Shown here: in pieces, positions 8,581-15,924 of the stretch
How the letters are laid out: each line of letters opens with the position of its first letter
Position numbering within the stretch: the first letter of the stretch is position 1
Source of the DNA: WRMS01 sp038562165
GTDB taxonomy: Bacteria > Bacillota > Peptococcia > DRI-13 > UBA5745
DNA length: 33,218 nt
Reading direction: 5' to 3'
Assembly: GCA_038562165.1 (NCBI GenBank)
Contig: JBCFAO010000046.1
Span: forward strand, 1-33,218
Notes under the pieces: generated by a model
What the model was told of the DNA's origin: nothing
Seen by the model: only the letters and a program-made list of their open reading frames with translations
Databases searched by the model: none
Program-made: the position numbers and the translations under genes

Positions 8581-9993
8581 CTACTTTAGAAAATCATTGA
8601 TATCAAATACATCCGACCCCATTGCATGGCTTCTGGTAAAGTGATCCCGGGCATCGGGCTCGGTCAGGGGCGGCTTCGTCGCATCGATACCCATTTTAGA
8701 GCCTCTGCGGATTTGGGGATGGGTTCCCGGAGGAGTAAGCAAGGGTAGTGAGGCGTCAAGATGATGGCCATGGGTTCCCCCGACAATGAATACGTCTCTC
8801 TCGGGATTGACCCGGGTTGACAAAGACCAGATCAGTTCTTTGTTATCATGGGGATCGATATCATCATCCACAACCATGGCAATCTTGGGATGGAGGTAGG
8901 TGCTGGAAAGAACAGCCATGGCTACGTCTTTGGCTTCCCCTTGAATTTTCGGCGTAATCTGCACAACGATAATATGGCTGCCGCCGGCGCAGGGGATAGC
9001 CACAACGTCTTTGATATCCACGAAACCGCCCACATCTTTAACCCGATTGTAGATAACAACTTCCATGGGCAGCCCATCCAGGATCTGTGACGAAGCGATC
9101 GGCTTGCCGCCTTGAAGGGCATAGTAGATTGCATCTGTCCTGTGGGTGATGGCCGTTATCTCGATGACCGGGTTAAGCCCGGCCCCGGCCCTGGCGTATC
9201 CGGTATGCTCGGCAAAAGGTCCTTCCTCTTCCCGGACATGAGGCAGCATATATCCCTCAATAATGATTTCCGCATCAGCCGGTACTTCCAGATCCACCGT
9301 CTTGCATTTCACCGTGCGCACCGGCTCGCCCAGGAATGTTCCGGCCATTTCGAATTCATCCACTCCGAAGGGGAAGGTCCAGCAGCAGGTTAAATAATAG
9401 GTAGCATGATGTCCGATAACGAGAGCAATGGGCATTTTTTCATTTTTCGCCTCATATTTTTGATAGATCATATCCATATGGCGGCCGGGATGAATCAAAA
9501 CACCGAGACGGTCTTTGCCTTTGACCTGGTGGCGGTGAAGAGATACGTTCTGGATCCCCGTTTCCGGGTCCTTGATTACCGCCATAGCCCCACCCATATA
9601 CTGACCGGCGTCAAGGTTTGACATGATGTGGATGGGCAAATCATAGAGGCTGGCTTCAGCTCCGATTTTAACTACTTCCTGTACGGGGCCCTCAGCAACC
9701 AACTGCTTTTTAGTAGGACCTTTTTTCAACATTTCATTCATTGTCGGAATAAACTCCCGGGGGGTAGTATCAACAGCCATAGAAAGCCGTTTACGGCTGG
9801 CGTCGGCATAGCTCACCGCCCTCCATCCGGGGAAACCCTTTAAGTTCGTAAAAAACGTAGCTTTGCCGAGCTTATTTTCGCCCTGCCAGGCCAAGCCGGC
9901 CAGATTTTTCAAGGGATCAACCTCTTTGCTAATAGTGACGATTTCATTGGCTGCTTCCAGTTCTTTCAGAAATGTTCTTAAATCTCTTGGCAT
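8581..9993 (-). CDS. UbiD family prenyl-FMN-dependent decarboxylase
   Basis: A 470-residue enzyme of the family that reversibly decarboxylates aromatic, heteroaromatic or alpha,beta-unsaturated acids using prenyl-FMN. The start is the ATG at 9993 (MPRDLRTF): AAAGGAG lies 7-8 nt before it, whereas the upstream in-frame ATG would contain that site. Visible signatures are QNVSLHRHQ (catalytic Arg at ~154), IALVIGHHATYYLTCCW, and EEEGPFAEHTGY, whose two glutamates five residues apart (~257 and 262) complete the Glu-Arg-Glu set. The C-terminal segment KMGIDATKP is typical of the family. Length and motifs are normal. The gene follows tctC behind a strong terminator hairpin and I see no separate promoter, so expression probably depends on readthrough. 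The exact substrate cannot be read from sequence; the nearby cysteine-hydrolase and Tct transporter suggest an imported carboxylate or amide. Confidence 0.93.
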   Translation of the reverse strand: MPRDLRTFLKELEAANEIVTISKEVDPLKNLAGLAWQGENKLGKATFFTNLKGFPGWRAVSYADASRKRLSMAVDTTPREFIPTMNEMLKKGPTKKQLVAEGPVQEVVKIGAEASLYDLPIHIMSNLDAGQYMGGAMAVIKDPETGIQNVSLHRHQVKGKDRLGVLIHPGRHMDMIYQKYEAKNEKMPIALVIGHHATYYLTCCWTFPFGVDEFEMAGTFLGEPVRTVKCKTVDLEVPADAEIIIEGYMLPHVREEEGPFAEHTGYARAGAGLNPVIEITAITHRTDAIYYALQGGKPIASSQILDGLPMEVVIYNRVKDVGGFVDIKDVVAIPCAGGSHIIVVQITPKIQGEAKDVAMAVLSSTYLHPKIAMVVDDDIDPHDNKELIWSLSTRVNPERDVFIVGGTHGHHLDASLPLLTPPGTHPQIRRGSKMGIDATKPPLTEPDARDHFTRSHAMGSDVFDINDFLK

Positions 9994-10023
9994 TTTAATA
10001 GCTCCTTTCATTTTTGCTAAATT

Positions 10024-10074
10024 AAAAAGGGAACCTAAAAAAGCATTTAGCTTCTTATAGGTTCCCTACTAACC
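10024..10074 (-). promoter_or_regulatory. Terminator/attenuator between tctC and ubiD (element A)
   Basis: On the minus strand GGGAACCTA (plus 10058-10066) pairs perfectly with TAGGTTCCC (plus 10029-10037). An inner AAGAAGC/GCTTTTT helix lies between them, and TTTTTAA follows. This is a strong intrinsic terminator. Its 5' arm is overlapped by GGTTAGTAGGGAACC (plus 10060-10074), a 15-nt element also found, with covarying stem bases, in the two hairpins ahead of the hydrolase gene. GGTT and AACC can form a small alternative hairpin that excludes the terminator. Confidence 0.7.
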
Positions 10075-10118
10075 CATGATTCAAATATTTAGCTTGAGAG
10101 ATTGCACACACACCCGGC

Positions 10119-11147
10119 TTATTGCCCGCCCTGGGCAGCTTTAAGGGCCTCTTGTATGTCGGGGACCAGGGCCTTCATATTGCTTTGGTAATCGGTTAAA
10201 TAAGATTTGTAAGTCTCAGCTTTCCAGCCCTCTTTACCAATAGGCTGCTTGGCATTTTCGGCCCAGTCAATGAAAGCTTGGTCATTGCGGGCTTGATCCA
10301 TAGCATCTTCCAACTTAGCGATTATTTCGGGGGGCGTCCCGGCAGGAGCCATCAGGCCAATCACAAACAGGATATAAAGCTCGGGTTTTCCCAGTTCAAT
10401 GAATGTAGGCGCATCAGGCCATTTTTCAGCCCTTTCTTTCAGGGTCACGGCAAGCATGTTCACCCGGCTGGGGTCCAGGCTGGCGGCGCCCGGGGAGCTG
10501 CTGCCTGCATCAACCTGACCGCCTAATACAGCGGAAGCTACTTCACCGGCGCTATCCATGGGTACGAAGGTCCATTTGCCGCCATAGATCTTGGTGAGAG
10601 TAATAGCTGTAATATGATCGGTGGAACCTATACCGGATCCTGCAATCTTGATGCCTTCTTCTGTTTGGGCCTTGGCAACCAGGTCGTCCCAGGTCTTAAT
10701 AGCAGACTCTTGGGAAACAAAGATACCGTTACCATCGCCATTAACCCAGCTATAAATAGGAATCAATGCTTCTTCCGGAGCGGCCTTCAACTTATAGGAT
10801 TCGGGAAAAATCATAGCATTGAGACTCATGGCATTGGTTGTTGCTATCAAGGTGTAACCGTCAGGCTTTTGCTCGCCTACGTAGTTCATTGCGATAAGGC
10901 CCTGATTGCCTGGTTTGTTCTCCACAAGAACCGTCTTACCGATATATTTTTGAAGATAGGGTTGAATTCCCCTTACGGCTGTATCCACACCACCGCCCGG
11001 ATTAAATCCAACCATGACGGTGATGCTCTTTGTCGGATAATCTTCGATGTTTTTAGCACTGTTATCACCGCATCCAACCAGGGTTAGAGACAGGATGACA
11101 ATTAAGCTGATAGCCAAAACCTTCTGCCAAATGTGTTTCCTCATCAT
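10119..11147 (-). CDS. tctC: Tripartite tricarboxylate transporter substrate-binding lipoprotein (TctC/Bug family)
   Basis: A 342-residue extracytoplasmic solute receptor. Residues 1-25 form a lipoprotein signal peptide ending in the lipobox LVGC, with the lipidated Cys at 26, so the protein is anchored outside the membrane. The mature part begins with the Bug-family features DYPTKSITVMVGFNPGGGVDTAVR and VENKPGNQG, which shape the carboxylate-binding cleft. The later GSTDHITAITLTKIYGG region and the conserved LMAPAGTPPEIIAKLEDA segment are also present. A strong AGGAGGAG site precedes the tandem ATGs at 11147/11144. It lies 30 bp downstream of tctA and is the last gene before terminator element A. 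Bug receptors bind diverse carboxylates, including aromatic ones; the ligand here is unknown. Confidence 0.93.
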   Translation of the reverse strand: MMRKHIWQKVLAISLIVILSLTLVGCGDNSAKNIEDYPTKSITVMVGFNPGGGVDTAVRGIQPYLQKYIGKTVLVENKPGNQGLIAMNYVGEQKPDGYTLIATTNAMSLNAMIFPESYKLKAAPEEALIPIYSWVNGDGNGIFVSQESAIKTWDDLVAKAQTEEGIKIAGSGIGSTDHITAITLTKIYGGKWTFVPMDSAGEVASAVLGGQVDAGSSSPGAASLDPSRVNMLAVTLKERAEKWPDAPTFIELGKPELYILFVIGLMAPAGTPPEIIAKLEDAMDQARNDQAFIDWAENAKQPIGKEGWKAETYKSYLTDYQSNMKALVPDIQEALKAAQGGQ

Positions 11148-11177
11148 TTCTCCTCCTAGCTAACTTATTTGGGAAAA

Positions 11178-12680
11178 CTAGAGATTACGAAGCAGTTTCG
11201 CCTCTTTGCGATTCTTAAATAGTTTGAAAAGAAGAGGCGCAAAGAGAATTAGGGCCAGTATGCACCAAAGACATATTGCCAGAGTGCCGTTGAAAAAGAT
11301 TCTGTGGGAGCCGTCGGATAAAAGTAAAGCCCGGAAATAGTTCTTCTCAAGGATAGGTCCCAGAACCACACCCAGGATAGCCGGAGCCGGAGGATATTTA
11401 AGGACAGCCATGACATAACCAATCAGGCCAAACAGGAAAGCTACCACCAGATCGTAGAAACTATTGGTCGTGACAAAGGCGCCAATAAAGCAGGTAACCA
11501 ATGTACAGGGAACCAAATACTCAATCGGCAGGATAGTCAATTTGGCAAACCAGTTGGCAAAAATAAGGCCAACCAACACATAGGCAATACTGGCCACGAT
11601 AATACCCCACATCATTGCCCAAACCAAAGGAGCTTTATTGGTAAAAAGGTCCATTCCCGGAGTCAGTCCATACATGATCAGGGCTCCCAAAAAAACCGCC
11701 GAAGTGCTTCCTGCGGGAATACCCAAAGTAAGAGTAGGAATTAAAGCAGCAGGCTGGCAAGAGTTGTTGGCCGCTTCCGGCCCGATAATTCCTTCTACCA
11801 TCCCTGTGCCAAATTTCTCAGGCGTCTTGGAAAATTTCTTCTCTACTTCATAGGCAGCCATGCTGGAAATGGTAATGCCAATTCCGGGCAGTACGCCCAT
11901 AACGACGCCTACCAGAGAAGATCGTAAAATTGACATCGGGCGCTTTAGAGCTTCTTTGAACCCTCCCATAACGGTACCCGTCATCTTGCCAAACTCGGCT
12001 ACGGTTCCCCCCTCTTCACCGGCTTGCATCAGTTCGCCTATGGCAAAGAAACCAATCAGAACTAATTCAAACTCAATGCCGTCAAATAAGTAGGCGGAAC
12101 CAAAATTATAGCGTACAAACCCAGTGGTCAGGTCATAACCGATAAAACTCACCATCAGGCCGATAATAGCGGAAACCAAACCTTTGATCCTGTTTTTTCC
12201 CGCCATGCCCCCGATCAAAGTCATGCCTAATATAGCCATGATAGTATACTCGGCAGGCCCTATCTTTACGGCCAGCTTCGCCAGGGGAGGAGCGGCCAGC
12301 ATTAGGACGAAGGTTCCCAGAATGCCGGCAAGCATGGAGGAAGCCATGGAAATCCCGATTGCTTCACCGGCTTTACCCTGTTGAGCCATAGGATGGCCGT
12401 CGAAGCAGGTAGCCACAGCTCCGGCTCCCCCGGGCACGTTCAAAAGGATCGAAGAAATAGAAGCGCCATAACCGTCAGAGGCCCACAGAGCTAAAAGCAG
12501 CATAAGCCCGATCAGCGGCGGGACGTTGAATATGATGGGCAAAAGCAAAGATAGCCCAACTCCCGCACCAATCCCCGGCACAATGCCAACAGCAATGCCG
12601 ACGAATACGCCAACTAAAACTGCTATTATCGAAGTGGGGGCCAGGGATGAAAGTAAGCCTTGCAATACAACTGATTCCAT
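11178..12680 (-). CDS. tctA: Tripartite tricarboxylate transporter large membrane subunit TctA
   Basis: A 500-residue integral membrane protein with about 12 hydrophobic segments, the usual size for TctA. Two inverted-topology motifs of the family are visible: GIVPGIGAGVGLSLLLPI near residue 33 and GVLPGIGITISSMAAYEVEK near residue 265. The latter is followed by GIIGPEAANNSCQPAALIPTLTLGIPAGSTSA, the most conserved stretch of the family. It uses an ion gradient to import the carboxylate delivered by TctC. It starts 52 bp after tctB with AGGAGG about 11 nt upstream of the ATG. The order hydrolase-tctB-tctA-tctC on one strand with short gaps indicates one operon. Confidence 0.95.
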   Translation of the reverse strand: MESVVLQGLLSSLAPTSIIAVLVGVFVGIAVGIVPGIGAGVGLSLLLPIIFNVPPLIGLMLLLALWASDGYGASISSILLNVPGGAGAVATCFDGHPMAQQGKAGEAIGISMASSMLAGILGTFVLMLAAPPLAKLAVKIGPAEYTIMAILGMTLIGGMAGKNRIKGLVSAIIGLMVSFIGYDLTTGFVRYNFGSAYLFDGIEFELVLIGFFAIGELMQAGEEGGTVAEFGKMTGTVMGGFKEALKRPMSILRSSLVGVVMGVLPGIGITISSMAAYEVEKKFSKTPEKFGTGMVEGIIGPEAANNSCQPAALIPTLTLGIPAGSTSAVFLGALIMYGLTPGMDLFTNKAPLVWAMMWGIIVASIAYVLVGLIFANWFAKLTILPIEYLVPCTLVTCFIGAFVTTNSFYDLVVAFLFGLIGYVMAVLKYPPAPAILGVVLGPILEKNYFRALLLSDGSHRIFFNGTLAICLWCILALILFAPLLFKLFKNRKEAKLLRNL

Positions 12681-12732
12681 CTAAGCAATAACCTCCTCTT
12701 TTTCTCATCTCATATAAATCAACCATGTTTTC

Positions 12733-13188
12733 TTATCCTCCGAAAAAGATGCCATGGTACAAGCTGACCTTCAGCAACATTCCAAAGAGCAGATACACAA
12801 CCACTACCGAAGCAAGAGAGACAATGGTCAGCGTCTTTTTGTTTTTGGCACCAAAAGCCAGCCCGCAACCATACACAATCACAAAAGATGAGAGGGTCAT
12901 GCCGATAAAATAGGTAAGAATCAGATAGAGGAGCATGCTGCCAAAGCCCAGGCTGACAGCCCGCCAATTCATAGGCCGGTCCGGTTTTTTATAGGAAGCG
13001 GCCGGCTTTTTGATCACGGAAAAGATTATGCTGCCCGTTAGCAATAACCCGATAATATCGACCATCAGCGGCAGCTCCTTTGGCCTGGGCGGATAAGTTA
13101 TGCCGATGATAAGAAAGGCGGCAAAGAATATAAAAATTAGTATAGCAAACCCTAATTCCAGTTTTTTTCTCAGTTCCGGTTCCATCAT
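12733..13188 (-). CDS. tctB: Tripartite tricarboxylate transporter small membrane subunit TctB
   Basis: A 151-residue membrane protein with four predicted transmembrane helices (about residues 12-32, 40-58, 75-100 and 115-135), the normal TctB architecture. I place the start at the ATGATG pair at 13188/13185, because GGGAGGG lies directly upstream; the longer frame to 13260 would overlap the preceding hydrolase gene and add a hydrophilic, non-family leader. TctB is poorly conserved in sequence, so the identification rests mainly on size, topology and position directly ahead of tctA. It begins 32 bp after the hydrolase stop. Confidence 0.88.
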   Translation of the reverse strand: MMEPELRKKLELGFAILIFIFFAAFLIIGITYPPRPKELPLMVDIIGLLLTGSIIFSVIKKPAASYKKPDRPMNWRAVSLGFGSMLLYLILTYFIGMTLSSFVIVYGCGLAFGAKNKKTLTIVSLASVVVVYLLFGMLLKVSLYHGIFFGG

Positions 13189-13220
13189 TATCCCTCCCTT
13201 TTCACAAGTGTTGAACTGTT

Positions 13221-13919
13221 TCATCTCTCCACTCTTTCCACCTCCCCGGACTTTTCCCACGAAAAAATCAGTGCAACAGCTTGTTCCAGAGTGATCACAT
13301 CGGCATATTTGGCGTTCATGTCAAACAAATTTACCAGATGTAAGGTCGAGGACCGGTCAAAGGTAGCCTCTTCCACCACCAGCGGATGAAAACCATGGGA
13401 AAAGGCGTCAATTACCGTAGCCCTAACACAGCCTGATGTAGAAGTACCCGTTACCAAAATGCTGTCAATACCCACCTTGTGAAAATACGTAGCCAAGGGA
13501 GTATCAAAAAAGGCGCTGGCTTTATTCTTTTTAAGTACAAGCTCATTTTCCTGTGCCATGATACATATGGGTACCCGGTCTCCTTCAGGTTTAAGGTCCT
13601 TCTGTGTACGTGTCCTTATCGTAGCCCCTCCGAAAAACTTTTCCTGCGCCTTATTTCCGGTAGTATATACAATGGTTATTCCTGCACTGCGGCAGATATA
13701 CAGAAGTTGTCTGATGGCATCTACTGCCTCCCAAGCCCCCGGGCAACTGGTAGCGTAGGATTCCGCTTGTTCCGGCGAGGGGCCCCCCGTAAAGGATTGA
13801 GTCACATCGATGATTAGAAGAGCCGGTTTTTTGCCTAAGTAAACCCTTTGCGTTCCATAGCCGGCTTTTTCGTAGATCAAGCGCTCCTCTTCACTGATAA
13901 CGGTTTCCCATAGCCTCAT
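13221..13919 (-). CDS. Isochorismatase-family cysteine hydrolase (amidohydrolase)
   Basis: A 232-residue cytoplasmic enzyme with the full catalytic triad of the cysteine-hydrolase superfamily: Asp38 in ALLIIDVTQSF, Lys133 in KKNKASAFF and Cys164 in TGTSTSGCVRATVIDA. The Thr-Ser-Gly-Cys loop and the KxxxSAF spacing resemble N-carbamoylsarcosine amidase and maleamate amidohydrolase more than true isochorismatases, so hydrolysis of a carboxamide or carbamoyl group is likely. The ATG at 13919 follows GGAG by 7 nt. It is the first gene of the tct operon and sits behind a ~275-nt leader with two terminator hairpins and its own promoter. With UbiD and a carboxylate importer downstream, it may generate or prepare a carboxylic acid for decarboxylation. 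Family and triad are certain; the substrate is not. Confidence 0.9.
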   Translation of the reverse strand: MRLWETVISEEERLIYEKAGYGTQRVYLGKKPALLIIDVTQSFTGGPSPEQAESYATSCPGAWEAVDAIRQLLYICRSAGITIVYTTGNKAQEKFFGGATIRTRTQKDLKPEGDRVPICIMAQENELVLKKNKASAFFDTPLATYFHKVGIDSILVTGTSTSGCVRATVIDAFSHGFHPLVVEEATFDRSSTLHLVNLFDMNAKYADVITLEQAVALIFSWEKSGEVERVER

Positions 13920-13935
13920 TCCTTCATCTCCTTTC

Positions 13936-13990
13936 GGAAAATAAAAAAGCCTACATAAATTGAGCTATTTATGTAGGTTCCACACTTACC
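13936..13990 (-). promoter_or_regulatory. Leader terminator/attenuator copy 1 (element B1)
   Basis: On the minus strand CCTACATAAAT (plus 13967-13977) pairs perfectly over 11 bp with ATTTATGTAGG (plus 13950-13960) around a 6-nt loop, followed by CTTTTTTATTTT. It lies about 30 nt ahead of the hydrolase ATG and inside the transcript. The 5' arm is overlapped by GGTAAGTGTGGAACC (plus 13976-13990), the shared 15-nt element. A terminator between a promoter and its first gene implies conditional readthrough. Confidence 0.7.
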
Positions 13991-14099
13991 TATAAATCTG
14001 CTATAAAGCTATAGAATTGTCTTTTCCCCCCGCTGTCCTTCATATTTGCAGGCAAACCCAATTTCCTAGCGCTACTGTAGAAAACGGAAGCCTGAAAAT
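13991..14099 (-). other. Leader spacer between the two attenuators, possibly structured
   Basis: Between the two hairpins the minus-strand RNA has purine-rich tracts (GGACAGCGGGGGGAAAAG), a small CTATA-GCTT-TATAG hairpin, and CGCT/AGCG plus GAAATTG/CAATTC pairings that could enclose a fold. I could not match it to a known riboswitch consensus. No reading frame of note is present. Confidence 0.35.
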
Positions 14100-14146
14100 A
14101 GAAAAAGCCTACATAAACAATACGTTATGCAGGCTCCACACTAGCC
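14100..14146 (-). promoter_or_regulatory. Leader terminator/attenuator copy 2 (element B2)
   Basis: On the minus strand AGCCTGCATAA (plus 14125-14135) pairs with TTATGTAGGCT (plus 14106-14116), with one G-U pair, and is followed by TTTTTCTATTTTC. The 3' arm and tail are almost identical to element B1, showing a duplicated unit. GGCTAGTGTGGAGCC (plus 14132-14146) overlaps the 5' arm and can fold on itself through GGCT/AGCC. Confidence 0.7.
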
Positions 14147-14199
14147 TTTAACAAATATTATTTTTTCTAAGGGGCCTTTGTAAACTTTACCACAATTTG

Positions 14200-14228
14200 A
14201 TTATAAAACAAAACTCGTTGCCTTGCAA
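14200..14228 (-). promoter_or_regulatory. SigA-type promoter of the hydrolase-tct operon
   Basis: On the minus strand TTGCAA (plus 14223-14228) and a perfect TATAAT (plus 14200-14205) are 17 nt apart. The start of transcription should be near 14193, giving a leader of about 275 nt that contains elements B2 and B1. The promoter lies just past the stop of the 179-aa gene, which is on the same strand. Confidence 0.75.
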
Positions 14229-14263
14229 TATACTTATTTAAAATATTAAGATTATTTTATCAA

Positions 14264-14803
14264 TTAATTTTCCATAGCCGCATTAATCAGGTCGGCATAA
14301 CAGGAAGCCGTTATCGTACGGGGAATGGGTAAAACATTTTTTCCTTGCAGAGCACTTTCATCGGCAAGATCAAGCAATTCTTCCGGTATGGCAAAAACGT
14401 CCACATTCATCCTTTTCATATCGGTAATTTTGCCCGCCAAAAAATGATAATCAAGTACACCTGCTTTCAGGATTTCTCCCAAGAAGTAGTTGGCACACCG
14501 CAAATGCTCTGCCACAACCCCAACCCGAGACCCTTTTTTTATGGCTTTCAGCATGCGAATGCCAATTGGCAAAAGGGTCAATTCGGCGGCTATAAGCTTT
14601 TTATTTTCGCTGCGAAACTTTGTCCTGAGCTTTTCATATCTAATTCCATGGGAATAGGCAATATAAATATCGGATTCATTTTTATCCAATTCATCAAAAA
14701 GGCAGATCTCTACGCTTGCTATATCTTTTAAAATACCGCCGATTCTCCGCTGCAGCATTTTGCTGGGTGCATTGTACCCGCCAACAATAGTAGCTTTTAA
14801 CAT
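14264..14803 (-). CDS. Small soluble protein, 179 aa, possible stand-alone PrpR_N-like sensor domain
   Basis: I do not recognise it with confidence. It is cytoplasmic, with no signal peptide or membrane helix, and its alternating strands and helices (LKATIVGGY, KLIAAELTLLPIGIRMLKAIKKGSRVGVVAEHL, NVDVFAIPEELLDLA) resemble a periplasmic-binding-like or PrpR N-terminal receptor fold. In PrpR-type activators this domain senses a small molecule ahead of an AAA+ domain; here nothing is fused to it. The start has AGGGGGCGG upstream and a promoter, TTGACA (plus 14866-14871), 17 nt, TAAGTT (plus 14843-14848). It is the gene directly upstream of the attenuated hydrolase-tct operon, so a role in sensing that pathway's substrate is conceivable. 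An Asp/Glu-racemase-like enzyme is an alternative. Confidence 0.4.
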   Translation of the reverse strand: MLKATIVGGYNAPSKMLQRRIGGILKDIASVEICLFDELDKNESDIYIAYSHGIRYEKLRTKFRSENKKLIAAELTLLPIGIRMLKAIKKGSRVGVVAEHLRCANYFLGEILKAGVLDYHFLAGKITDMKRMNVDVFAIPEELLDLADESALQGKNVLPIPRTITASCYADLINAAMEN

Positions 14804-14842
14804 AATTACCGCCCCCTGCTAGTTGATATTTGCCTATTTTAA

Positions 14843-14871
14843 AACTTAATCATTCAGGCTTCATCTGTCAA
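14843..14871 (-). promoter_or_regulatory. Promoter of the 179-aa gene
   Basis: On the minus strand a perfect TTGACA (plus 14866-14871) is followed after 17 nt by TAAGTT (plus 14843-14848). It lies 40 nt ahead of the ATG in the 95-bp gap behind hslO, separating this gene from the housekeeping operon. Confidence 0.6.
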
Positions 14872-14898
14872 GGAATAATATATGGCGGTTGCAGCCGG

Positions 14899-15891
14899 TT
14901 AAGTCCGGCTTCTTTTTTTTGCCTCAGCTAACAAATCCGCCAGATCATTGGCAGAAAAGTCAAAGGTGTTGTTGCAAAAGTTGCAGCGCAGCTGAGATTT
15001 GCCATCCTCCTCCAAAATATCCTTTAATTCCTGTTCTCCTAAGCTTATCAAGGCCTTTTCCATCCGCTGGCGGCTGCAATCACAGCTAAAATTCCAGGTC
15101 TCCAGGGTCAAAGCCTGCAGTTCTTCTTTAGGGAACAAAGCCTGCAGCAATTCGGCCGCGTCTCCCAACTGCATAGCCAAGGCGGATACCGGCGGCAGCA
15201 CCTCCAGCCAATGCTCCATCTCCGCTAAGGTTTGATCATCGGCCCCGGGCAAGGCTTTGATCAGAAAACCGCCGGCGGCCAGGCAACTGCCATCCACATC
15301 AATCAGCACTCCCAAAGAAACTACCGAAGGGGTTTGCTCGGAATGAAGAAAATAGGCCGCCAGATCTTCGGCAATTTCACCGCTTACTAATGCGGAGGTT
15401 CCCGTATAAGGCTCTTTCAGCCCCATATCCTTTGTCACATAAAGAAAACCGTTACGCCCTACGGCGCCGCCAACATCCAACTTATCCTGGGCGTTTTTCG
15501 GCAATTCCACCCCGGGATTGCCTACGTATCCCCGAACCTGGCCGCCGGGACGGGCCTGAGCCAGAAGCCCTTCCAAAGGGCCATCGCCTTTGATGCGTAA
15601 AGTAAGGCTGTCTTGATCTTTTAAATTCAGCCCCAGTAAAACGGCACCCATAAGGCCCCGCCCTAAAGCCGCCGCCGCCAAAGGCAGCAAGTCATGAAGC
15701 CGGATGGCTTCGTTGATGATATCTTTGCCGATGATGGCCGCCGCCTGAATCTTGCCCTGAGCCACCACGGCCCGGGCTACATTAGGCTTGCCTGCACCCG
15801 CCTCATCTCCCCGCTCTCCTGCCGCTCCGCCGGCTGGGGCCTCGTCATTGGCAGGAAATTGAATCACATTATTATGTTTATCTGAAGGCAT
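14899..15891 (-). CDS. hslO: Redox-regulated chaperone Hsp33
   Basis: A 330-residue cytosolic holdase activated by oxidation. The C-terminal zinc redox switch is intact: Cys270 and Cys272 (CDC) with Cys303 and Cys306 (CNFC). The N-terminal substrate-binding domain is normal, with GDGPLEGLLAQARPGGQVRGYVGNP and the YTGTSALVSGEIAEDLAAYFLHSEQTPS segment. The protein carries about 35 extra Gly/Ala-rich residues before the usual start (ARAVVAQGKIQAAA). GAGGAG lies 7 nt before the ATG at 15891, so the extension appears to be translated. It is the last gene of the prpC-to-hslO operon, 33 bp after pgi. Confidence 0.95.
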   Translation of the reverse strand: MPSDKHNNVIQFPANDEAPAGGAAGERGDEAGAGKPNVARAVVAQGKIQAAAIIGKDIINEAIRLHDLLPLAAAALGRGLMGAVLLGLNLKDQDSLTLRIKGDGPLEGLLAQARPGGQVRGYVGNPGVELPKNAQDKLDVGGAVGRNGFLYVTKDMGLKEPYTGTSALVSGEIAEDLAAYFLHSEQTPSVVSLGVLIDVDGSCLAAGGFLIKALPGADDQTLAEMEHWLEVLPPVSALAMQLGDAAELLQALFPKEELQALTLETWNFSCDCSRQRMEKALISLGEQELKDILEEDGKSQLRCNFCNNTFDFSANDLADLLAEAKKRSRT

Positions 15892-15924
15892 ATCTTATCT
15901 CCTCTATCTTTTTACTAAAATCTC

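Noticed and set aside
13991..14099. Known riboswitch (guanidine, c-di-GMP, NiCo, THF) between the two attenuators
   Set aside because: Purine-rich fragments looked suggestive, but none of the required conserved blocks of these classes occur in order.
13976..14146. Possible T-box riboswitches, because TGGAACC matches the UGGNACC bulge of T-box antiterminators
   Set aside because: The third copy reads GGGAACC and the second TGGAGCC. There is no Stem I or specifier loop, the leader is short, and no downstream strand can complete the antiterminator. The genes are not amino-acid related.
14890..14935. Plus-strand terminator (AGCCGG/CCGGCT followed by T8) at the end of hslO
   Set aside because: No plus-strand gene leads into it. 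The T-run is simply the complement of lysine codons at the hslO C-terminus, so it is probably coincidental.
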